This document shows positions 55,341 to 64,000 of a DNA stretch of 64,000 bases, piece by piece. Position 1 is the stretch's first letter. Every line of letters starts with the position of its first letter. The position numbers were made by a program, and so were the translations under genes. Source of the stretch: Zymoseptoria tritici IPO323 (taxonomy: Eukaryota > Ascomycota > Dothideomycetes > Mycosphaerellales > Mycosphaerellaceae); NCBI RefSeq assembly GCF_000219625.1, contig NC_018216.1, positions 2,666,001 to 2,730,000 of the forward strand, given 5' to 3'. The notes under the pieces were generated by a model. The model worked only from the letters and a program-made list of their open reading frames with translations. It was not told where the DNA came from and did no database searches.

Positions 55341-56980
55341 GGCTTGGTCGACGACTTCAGTGGACGTGCAGGCAATCGCGTTGGGTTGCGATTTTGGATC
55401 GGTTTTGATATGAAAGCGATGGTGTTTTGGAGTTGGCAATGGAGCCCTTTTTCGATTTCCAGCCCCCGGACCAGAAGCTCTTCCGCATTCCGATTCTTTG
55501 TCATTCATTTGACATGGGACCGAAACGTAGCATACAATTTGCCTTTCAAGAAGCGAGCTGACGCTGACGCAGGCATTCAAAAAAAAAAAACCCCCCGGTG
55601 GGATGATCGAAGGTATACGAGGCATCATCAGCCCGGTCTGGATCGTACGGCGTGCGACATGTTGAGTCAACTAATGTCGCCTCTCAAGACAGTGCTAGAT
55701 CTACCAACAGCGCCCGTGAAAGCTCTTGCACGAACGACATGTGAACGGAAGACTTTTCGCAGTGGTGCATCCCGAGGCTGGCGGTGCGTCGCCTGATCAT
55801 CTGCTGCCGATACATACAACCCACTAGCGCTCACTGTCGAAAGCTCAATCGACGCCCTTCTCGGGCAGATATCGACAATTTCTCGAGCACAGATTGGCGC
55901 GGGAGTGCTTCATGGGGCGAACACTAATTCCTCTTGTGTCGTCGCGAGAGCGCACGAGTGGACATTTAGCGGAATATTCCTATCCATGCAGGGGGGCCAC
56001 GGGACCACAGCCTCTGTCCGAAGTTTGACTTGTCCACGAAATACATAATCTTACCATTCCTTCTACAGTCCAGTCTTACCTCTCATACAGGGTTAGTTGA
56101 CACCGTCCTCGCACCATCATCTGAACATTGCTGACCTTAAATTGCAGCAGCGCACGGCAACAGGCCCTCTTCGCGCGGACGCTCCCCGAGTGGATATGAC
56201 CTGTAGCGACATCAGACGAGCCTGCACTGCGCTGGGTCCCTGGAAGTTAGAACCTCTCTGCAGCGCTTCCTCGAACCGCCGTTGTCTTACTGTCTCGCCT
56301 TATTGCAAGTCCTTCTCCGCGTCCACGACATTATTCGCAAAGGCCGTCAGGTTTATTCTCATGGATGTACTAGGCTTAAGGGAACATCGAGTAACAGTTT
56401 GCTACCACTGCTCGAACGCTGTGAGAGGAGATCTGACGAACGAGAGCTCCGCGTCGGCCAGGATATCGGACATCACCGTGGTTCGCTGCGTGACGACCAC
56501 CGGAGTGACAAAAAGCATGAATGTGTTCCCACCCCTTGAGCTCGACTATTCCGCCAATCGCGAGCCGATGCAAATAAGAGAGACTGTCGATACTTGCCCA
56601 AAGAAAACAGCGACAAGGGCTCCGGAAGGCAACGCTCATTACGTTCCAACGTGGAGGGCAGGTGGTCAGATGTTGTTCGTGTGCCGCCTCGCGAAGCAGC
56701 GGTTGACCGGGATTGGAGATTGGGCTCTGCGCGAGGATGAGCCCAGGCAAAGCTGTCAGCGTCGCATAAAACCACCCTCCGCCACCGTCATCCTTTCTCT
56801 TCTTCTTTCCTCCAAAGTCACTTCAGCTCAAGTTAGCCAAGTCCCGAACAAGCATCCGCAAGTCCACGGAGGAACTTGAAGGTATTGGTCCATCAGATCA
56901 GAATCTCAAAGGACAACTGACTTACATTCGAAAATTCGCAGCCTCGACGCCGACCGACGATCACTCGAACCACGATCAAG
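55341..56980. other. 1.64 kb without a supported gene, with an A/C homopolymer
   Basis: Contains A(12) followed directly by C(6-7) near 55,579-55,598. A 260-codon plus frame at 56097-56879 has no domain, and a signal-less, Cys-scattered composition unlike its neighbours; it is not called. The last about 100 bases look like the leader of the next small gene. Confidence 0.45.
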
Positions 56981-57184
56981 ATGAACATCCTGCTCCTCGC
57001 CTCCGCCCTGCTTCTCGCTCTCGGCGTCTCTGCCAAGGACTGCCGACCGGTCTGCGAGTACATCGGACACACTTTCGTGGATCGCACTTGTCTTTGCGTA
57101 TGTCGCTTTCGCGGTGCTCTCCCAATCGTGCAAAAATATTGACATGCCGCGTAGTGCCATCACCCCGAGAGGTGCCAGGGATGA
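56981..57184 (+). CDS. very small secreted protein with six cysteines, two exons
   Basis: Exons 56981-57097 and 57155-57184; the 57-base intron has GTATGT donor, a TTGAC branch point and CCGCGTAG acceptor, phase 0. The product is 48 residues. Residues 1-18 are a clear signal peptide (MNILLLASALLLALGVSA). The mature 30 residues read KDCRPVCEYIGHTFV, then DRTCLC joined to CHHPERCQG and a stop. The six Cys follow a C-x3-C-x12-C-x-C-C-x5-C pattern, which could make three disulfides. Without splicing the frame adds VCRFRGALPIVQKY. The context aagATGaac is acceptable. No family is recognised. An effector-like or antimicrobial peptide is an inference from size, secretion and Cys density. Confidence 0.65.
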
Positions 57185-58774
57185 TCTCTCAACTGGACTG
57201 GACAGAGAGGATCGTCGTTGCAGCAGGCAAGCGCATGGCCGCGACTGGTTCTTTGACTGCTGAGTTCGACGAGCGCTCAGGAGGTGACGCTTTGAGATGG
57301 AGGACTGCAGTGAGCGGAGGAGTCTTGTTTTTTTCTATTTACCTTGCCGTTGACGGGTTGCTTTCGTGGACCATGGGAACGACCGCGATGGTGCGGTGAT
57401 TTATTGGAGACCCTTGAGTTGGCGAGGGTAGCATGGCTGAGGTTTGCACGTCACTGATCGTCTCAACGATGTGTACCGACTGCATTGTATGTAGCACTGC
57501 TTGTAATTTTGAATCTCTGTGGTCGATCCGCATCGTTGTCGTTTATTGATCTCTTGCCGCCAGTTATAGTATAGCCGTGAGATGACAGGTGAGCGCTCCC
57601 GGAGGAAGGAGAGCAGACATTCCCGTCGTTGAGAGAAAGTGTTACCGGCGAGCGTTGGACCATATGCTTACTGACAAGATAATGGGAGGTTCATTTGCAA
57701 AGTACTGCATCGAGAGAGCGCTGAGAGCGCTGAGAGCGACCTGCTCGGGCAGGGCATTGACGAGCGTCAGCTTTGAAGGCAGGGTGGCAATCAAGAATGC
57801 GGCGCGGCGAAGTGAACATGGAACGGGACGGGTATGCTCACCGTGAAACAAGGACCATTGCCAAGATCTACTGTCGCTACTTGCGATTTTACACCAGGGT
57901 GATCCATAGCTCGGATCTGTCGGTAAGTTTCGCTCTTCGACACGTCCTATTAAACCCCGTGGGAGCCGGATCTGCTACTGGGAACAACCTTGCATATGCT
58001 TCCAACGGTATGGACTTGTTAAGCCACACCGCTACGCCCAATCACGATGATCATGCTGCAAGCTTCTCAGATCAGCGCACCTAGGGCGCGATGAGCACAG
58101 CGCTGAGCCCGACATGGCTACCGTTTGACGTGGTGCATGTTAAATCGCCGAATAACATTGGTGGCGTCCGCGGCCTTGCAGGGAACAGGCACCCGGCATG
58201 CCTCGAAACAGAATTTAAGGGTCCAGCCTGGTCTCGAAAAAATGGTGTCCTTGTCCTTGAACGTCACCTTGCCGGGAGATTGACGACATCCACGATCTGT
58301 GGTCTCTGGCGTGGTCATCCTCGTTCCCGCAGCATGGGTTGCGCGAATGGGCGACGAGCTCATCTCGACGGGAGACTGCGGTCAGCTCCAAGACCGGTCC
58401 TTGTACTGGTCAATTTGCTCCCGGAGTAGCATGAACACAGGACCGAGCTCTTTGGTCCGACCACAATGGTGCTGGCATGCTTGCAAATCCCCAATTTGCT
58501 GTCCTGCCGGTGCGCGCAATGTAGATTTCCGCAGCATGTTCGACATGAACAGCACACCGGCTATAAAAACCTTGTCCTGAGCGGTGATCTCGCAACGATG
58601 TTCCACGTCACGGATCGTAGCGGGGTGTCTCGGACCCAGGAGTCAGCAGCAGCTCAAGGAACACCGGCGCAGATGTGTATGAGCTGCTTTTAAAGACGGC
58701 TGGCCCTCGAGTACGCATTTTTGGCCCCGTTCGGCTTCGACATCGACAACAAATCTCCTCCCTCAACCGCCAAC
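57185..58774. other. 1.59 kb, no supported gene
   Basis: 3' flank of the small secreted gene and promoter region of the MFS gene. A short tandem repeat (gagagcgct, about three units) lies near 57,714-57,738. Open frames are short and overlapping. The frame of the MFS gene is open back to 58,721 but has no ATG there. Confidence 0.5.
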
Positions 58775-60732
58775 ATGCCTCGCATTCGATATATTGACAC
58801 CGAACCGGGCCGCAATGCAACGCTCGTCTCGCCAGGCTATGACGCTGAGAAGACCGGCGACCTGGGGCCAGATCACGACGCTGAGAAGGCCAGCGGCCTA
58901 TCTTCCCGTCCCAAGACTCCATCGGTGAACGTTGCCGGTAAGAAGCGTGAGAGTCAGATCATGATCGTTGAGGATGTCATCAGCCGACCGGACGTGACTC
59001 TGGCGTCCTTTGCAGACCTTGACATCCGCAAGATCAATCGTCGGATCGACTTGCGACTGTTGCCAGTGGTTGCGCTCCTCAATTTCCTCTCGTTCCTGGA
59101 TCGCACTGCCATTGGTAATGCAAGAATCCAGGGCATGGAGAAGGATCTGGGTCTGAGCGGCGGGCAGTTCAATTTGGCCTTGACGGTTTTCTTCTTCACG
59201 TATGTTCTTCCATGAGAGGCTGCGCACTTTACGTTGTTTTGCACTTGTGCTCATTCCACGATGCAGATACTCGATATTCGAAATTCCCAGCAACGTGGTG
59301 CTGAAGAGACTCAGACCGTCGATCTGGTTGCCAGCCATCATGGTCGCTTGGGGTATCGTGGTACGTCTACACGTCAAAATGTGGGCAATGCGCTATCAGA
59401 TCACTGACTGCAACGATCCAGACGACCTTGACGGGTCTTGTGCAGGGTTTTCATGGTCTGATAGCCGTTAGACTCTTCCTGGGAGCGACGGAAGCAGGTC
59501 TTGTGCCGGGAGTCGCCTACTATCTGACCATGTGGTATCCTCGCTATGAGGTGAGTAGCCTGCTGCGACGTGATGCTAGTGAATATGAACTCAACGATTT
59601 AGGTTCAATCCCGTCAAGCGTACTTTTTCATTGGCATCTCGTTGGCTTCGGGTGTCGGAGGATTCTTTGCGTTCGCTATTGAACACATGGATGGCGTCGG
59701 TATGTTCGCAGTCAAGCAGCAATGTTGCATGAATCAGAGCTGACTAGACAACTACAGCTGGTCTCGCAAGCTGGCGCTGGCTGTTCATTATCGAAGGCAT
59801 CATATCCGTTGTCGTTGCCGTGGGTGCTCACTGCGTCATGTGCGATTTTCCAGCAACAGCCAAATTCCTGACTCCAGCCGAGAGAGCCTTTGTGGCCTAC
59901 CGACTGAAGTACGATGGCATGAACGACGGCGCGGAGAACGGAATGAGAATACCGCAGACCGACAAGAGAGGCTGGAAATACGCGAAGCCGGTGTTCACTG
60001 ACCCAATGATCTATCTCCTGATGATCACTCAGATCTGTTTCGTGGCGACAGTATACGGCGTCAGCTTGTCGATGCCCAAAGTGTAAGCAAGCCGACTCGC
60101 CAACGATGATGGAAGAAGCAACGAGTGTCGCTAACCTTTTGCCCGTCTATTCTAGCATCAAAGCAATGGGCTACAAGACAACGACAGCGCAGCTGATGAC
60201 AATGCCGCCCTACTTCACCGCAGCCGCTCTCACCATCGGCATGGCATACATCTGCGACCACTACAAGCGACGAATCCCATTCATCCTCGGCTGCTACGCC
60301 GTAGCGATCCTGGGTTTCGGCCTCTGCGCATCGGGCGGAGGACCCCACCGCACCTACGCCGGCATCTTCATTGCCGCCTGCGGGATTTTCCCCGTCAACC
60401 CATGCGCGTTGGCCCTCACCACCAACAACCTGGCTGGTGAGTACAAGCGAGCGATTGGCCTCCCGTTCATCCTCATGTTCGCCGTGTTCGGCGGTGCGAT
60501 TGCCAGCAACTTCTTCCGCAACCGGGATTCGCCCAAGTTTGTGTTTGGATTCTGTATGGAGCTGGGCGCGTCGGGGATCGGTTGTGGTTGCTTGATATTG
60601 CTGGGTTTGCTGTACGCTCGCGCCAATCGCAGTCGTGAGCGGAGATGCGCCGCGGGAGAGCATTTGAGGTACACGGTGGAGGAGTTGAGTGAGCAGGGAG
60701 ACAAGGCCGTCACGTTCAGGTATACCATTTAG
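58775..60732 (+). CDS. MFS transporter, anion:cation symporter (Dal5/allantoate permease) family
   Basis: Six exons: 58775-59199, 59267-59360, 59422-59550, 59603-59699, 59758-60082 and 60156-60732, all introns GT-AG. Length 548 residues. The first about 90 residues are cytosolic and acidic, then IDLRLLPVVALLNFLSFLDRTAIGNARIQGMEKDLGL is the family's first membrane segment and signature. GATEAGLVPGVAYYLTMWYPR and SWRWLFIIEGIISVVVAVGA follow, both Dal5-family hallmarks. After a central loop come FTDPMIYLLMITQICFVATV and YFTAAALTIGMAYICDHYKRR and four more segments. It ends in a cytosolic tail EGDKAVTFRYTI-like (EQGDKAVTFRYTI). Likely a plasma-membrane uptake carrier for an organic anion such as a vitamin or ureide; substrate not readable. 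Confidence 0.92.
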
Positions 60733-61177
60733 AGTGGGGTAGTACGACGATACTGTATCATGGTACCATAGTCTGCCTCTGTATTCATAAGATGTTGGCA
60801 TCGAACATGTGGATATCGATCCTTTCGACAATAGTACAATGTGCAAGTGAGATGTGATTTGAGTAGGACAAGGTTCGTGGTACCTTTTGTGTACCTGAAC
60901 GCCACAGCTGTTTTGTGGCGTCCAGCTCGCTTTCCACCTCCATCATTGTTGAACTCTCTTCGACTTCACATGAATCTCCATACCACCGCCTAGACGACCG
61001 CATTGTCGACTGCCCTCGAGCGCGTTGTGTCCCATGTCGCTCGTTACGGATACACTCCGCCTACTGGCCGCCCGAGTCCCCGCCTCGAGGCATCTCTCCT
61101 TCTAGACAGCGTCACGCGCGTTCGGCTGGGCTTGTAGAGAACGAAGCAAATGATGAATGTAAGGACAGCTTGTGACA
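60733..61177. other. intergenic
   Basis: About 445 bases between the MFS stop and the carboxypeptidase start. Nothing supported. Confidence 0.6.
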
Positions 61178-63395
61178 ATGGCGTCGGTGTGCAACAACGC
61201 GACCTCCAGCTGCTCGATTACTCCCATGGTATGGACTGACTCCATTCCAGCTTCTCGCACTTCCAGCTGTCCTCCTGGCCTACATCGCAGCCTTTCCCAT
61301 CGCACGAGCTCAATATCCACCACCAGCCTCATACGACAACATCCTGACCTCGCCCGTAAATCCAAAGGTCACAGTCTCTTACAAGCAGCCTGCGAATGGC
61401 ACTTGCACCACTGCCTTCTCTACGCAAAAGCAATATACCGGATACATTGAGCTTCCACCATATACGCTCGCTCCAATACAGCAGAACTACTCGATAAACA
61501 CCTTCTTTTGGTTCGTAGAAGCTCGGCAGACACCCGAGTCAGCACCTCTGACGATATGGCTCAACGGAGGACCGGGATCGAGCAGCATGTTTGGCATGTT
61601 CAATGAGGTGGGACCGTGTGAGGTAGTACAAAAGACGGATGGCAGCTATGGTACACAGATGCGGGCATTCGGATGGGACAGGGCCTCGAACATACTCTTC
61701 ATCGATCAGCCCAATCTCGTCGGATTCTCATACGATGTTGCGACAAATCTATCGGTGGACCTCATAACGGGACAATACGATCAGCCACTGGACAGGCCAA
61801 AGATCGGTTTGGCGGCGTCCGTCACTCTGAACGGAACGTTTCCCTCCATCGGGCCATATCAGACGTCTGCGAACACCACCGAGATTGCTGCAGTTGCGAC
61901 ATGGCATTTTCTGCAGACGTGGCTATCCACATTCAAACAGTACAACCCAGCCACACGACCCAATGTCACCACGCCGAATTCAGATGAGCCAGCAGGTGTC
62001 AGTCTCTTTACTGAGTCCTACGGTGGCAAGTATGGGCCAGTATTCGCTTCGTACTTTGAGGAGCAGAACGATGCCATAGCCAGTGGTACACTGTCCAGCG
62101 CTACGACCTTGCCTATCAGAGTGCAATCTGTAGGAATCATGAACGGAATCGTGGACGATCTCATTCAGGATTACTACTACCCACTGTTTGCGTTCAACAA
62201 CACTTACGGCGTTGATATTATCAGCCAGACTCAACAGCTAAATGCTTTGAACGACTACAACAATGACTGCGTGCCTGCAATCAATGCCTGTCGCATGGCT
62301 GCAGGCACAGACCTACACGGAGATGATGACAACGCTAATCGCTTGTGTCGAATCGCTCGGACCACATGCAGCCAACTGACTGCGTTGATCGGTCCGAGTC
62401 AGTACTACCCGTATGACATTCGTCAGAAGGAGCCGACTCCAGACCCCTCGGCGGCCTATCAGGAGTACCTGAACAATGCTTCTGTGCTTGAATCAATTGG
62501 CGCTCGCGTCAACTATACAGAGAGCAATCAGAATGTGTTTGACGCTTTCGTTTCCACTGGCGATACAGTCCGCGGCGGTATGATTCAAGACCTTGCCGAT
62601 CTGCTCAAGCGCGGCGTACGCGTGGCTTTGGTGTACGGCGACGCAGACTATCTTTGCAATTGGATGGGCGGTCAGGCTGTCGCCTTTGCGATCGCAGATG
62701 CGCTATCGAACTCAACCTCGCCAGCATCCGTCGATGCATCCGGTGCCAGTCAGGCGCTGACATATTCCGCCGGCTTCGCCAAAGCAGGCTACGCAGATAT
62801 CGTGGTCAACGACACATACGTGGGCGGTGCCGTCCGTCAGTATGGGAACCTCAGCTTCTCCCGCATCTACGACGCCGGACACTTCATTCCTTACTACCAA
62901 CCAGAAACCGCCTTCCAGGTTTTTGCCCGTGTTTTGTTTGGCAAAGATCTGTCTTTTGGCCAAGAAGTGGACCTGCAGACATTCGCTTCCAACGGCACAG
63001 CAAATTCGACATATGTCAACAAGATTCCTGATCCTCCCAAGCCGACGTGCTGGCTCCGCAGCTGGAACTCCTCTTGCGGCCAAGATGACATGGAAGCGAT
63101 GAGTAACGGCCAGGGCGTCGTGGAGTTTGGCATCTTCTATCAGGATGCAGATGATGTAGTGAGACCGAGTAAAACGGTCGAAGCTGGTATTCCTGGCTCA
63201 CCGATGAATACGCCATCGTTTAGTTCGGGTACGAAGGTGGATCAAGGCACAAGCAGTTCTTCGGTGGCGTTGACGGGCTTCTACACAGCTACTGGGACGC
63301 CGAAGCCAAAGAAGGGGGCAGCGGCGAAGATGGAATTGAGTCTCGGGTGTGGCATTACTGGGCTGGCATTGGTGATTGTGGGAATGATGTTATGA
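61178..63395 (+). CDS. secreted serine carboxypeptidase (S10), probably GPI-anchored
   Basis: Exons 61178-61186 and 61251-63395. The first exon holds only three codons (Met-Ala-Ser); the 64-base intron is phase 0 (TCG|GTGTGC ... GACTCCATTCCAG). Joined, they give a strong signal peptide (MASLLALPAVLLAYIAAFPI then ARA). Length 717 residues. S10 landmarks are PLTIWLNGGPGSSSMFGMF, NILFIDQPNLVGFSYD, the nucleophile in LFTESYGGKYGP (Ser259), the acid in ALVYGDADYLCNWMGG and the base in IYDAGHFIPYYQPE. The last 20 residues are hydrophobic (LGCGITGLALVIVGMML) after a Ser/Thr/Gly linker, which fits a GPI signal. Without the mini-exon no start with a signal peptide exists. It releases C-terminal amino acids from peptides outside the cell. 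Confidence 0.88.
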
Positions 63396-63604
63396 CCTCG
63401 ACCTCTGACAGGTTCGACAGCAAGGAGTTCCGGAAAAGTGCTTTTAGCGGGCTAGCATCTAGGATTTGTTTGCTCCACGACCATAATGACGGCCAATGTT
63501 CATTGGCCACCACACTGCGCATAGCAGACAATTCAGTCCGACCTCTTACATTCTCCAGAAGGATCCGACTTGCCTGACACCCAACCGACCTCGATCGAAA
63601 TTGT

Positions 63605-64000
63605 CTAACACCGCGGACTCGGGTACTCCGCTTCCAAACCACCGACATACACAGTCTCATATGTCGAATCGCTCTCGTCCTGGAACCCACAAAGCGTACT
63701 CTGTCCACCTCGCGAGCAGTCATACCCTGCGCTTCCCTCCACGTAGGGGATCCTGGCCGTCCACGTCGTAGCAGCCTTGTAAATATTATGCTTGACGATC
63801 TCGAGCGTGAAGTCGGTGGCGCCTTTGTAGGAGCCTGGAACGATGCGAGTGTACCATCCTGTCCCTTCGCTATTGATGTAGCAGGGGGGTGGGTCGCAGC
63901 CTTCCCTGTTGCGATGGTATTAGCGCTGTAGCGGGCGGTTTCGTTCAGATTGATCTTACCAGGCGATGGAGAGGTCGAATGGCGCGTCTCCTCCCTGTTG
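63605..64000 (-). CDS. secreted protein, family member C, 5' end outside the window
   Basis: Exon 2 is 63605-63905; the end of exon 1 is 63960 to the right edge. The 54-base intron splits a Trp codon in phase 2, exactly where members A and B are split. Visible residues are GGDAPFDLSIAW, then EGCDPPPCYINSEGTGW, RIVPGSYKGATDFTLEIVKH, TWTARIPYVEGSAGYDC, GGQSTLCGF and the end AEYPSPRC. The shared core is GCDPPxC, VTPGSYKGAxDFxL, GYxC and PSPxC. It is more diverged than A and B are from each other. The signal peptide would lie beyond base 64,000. Role unknown. Confidence 0.75.

Noticed and set aside
56097..56879. 260-codon plus-strand open frame
   Set aside because: No recognisable domain, no natural hydrophobic pattern, scattered Cys; the minus strand is also open over much of it. 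Could be real but not supportable.

Overview
The window is nuclear DNA of a filamentous ascomycete (Pezizomycotina), most likely a Dothideomycete. Genes lie on both strands with no operon layout. Most introns are 42-70 bases with GT-AG ends and CTAAC-like branch points. The gene set (Vps34, Nse4, Cdc31, an Acinus-like protein, a BRAP2/Etp1-like RING protein, polyubiquitin, LaeA-like methyltransferases, a P450, a Dal5-type transporter) is typical of fungi. The species assignment is inference; nothing in the window fixes it.

Layout. 1-5,300: a partial AKR7-type aldo/keto reductase, a tiny three-exon cysteine-containing secreted protein, a SET-domain methyltransferase and a LaeA-like methyltransferase. 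6,100-12,900: a GT90 glycosyltransferase, a tandem pair of FtsJ-fold methyltransferase paralogs and a hypothetical protein. 13,000-23,100: a disordered hypothetical protein, a CysA-like acyltransferase, a four-copy diverged repeat, an Acinus-like protein, Vps34 and a nitronate monooxygenase. 24,400-32,750: Nse4, two adjacent secreted paralogs, a ZGRF1/Mte1-type protein and a DLPGEIRN-type protein. 33,300-37,150: a convergent DenD-like dehydrogenase and class II aldolase, then a dsRNA-binding-domain protein. 37,150-40,690: 3.5 kb with no convincing gene. 40,700-49,720: an amidase, a BRAP2-like E3, polyubiquitin and a second LaeA-like methyltransferase. 52,000-64,000: a P450, Cdc31, a second tiny cysteine-rich secreted protein, an MFS transporter, a serine carboxypeptidase and a third member of the secreted paralog family, cut by the window end.

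How the genes relate. Most are unrelated housekeeping loci. Three groups stand out: the FtsJ-like tandem pair (both appear to lack the last acid of the K-D-K-E tetrad); the three-member secreted family, two members of which duplicated with their 5' flanks; and two very small secreted proteins that only appear once 30-117-base exons are spliced. The DenD/aldolase pair suggests a sugar-acid catabolic step. No CRISPR array, rRNA, tRNA or intact transposon was recognised.
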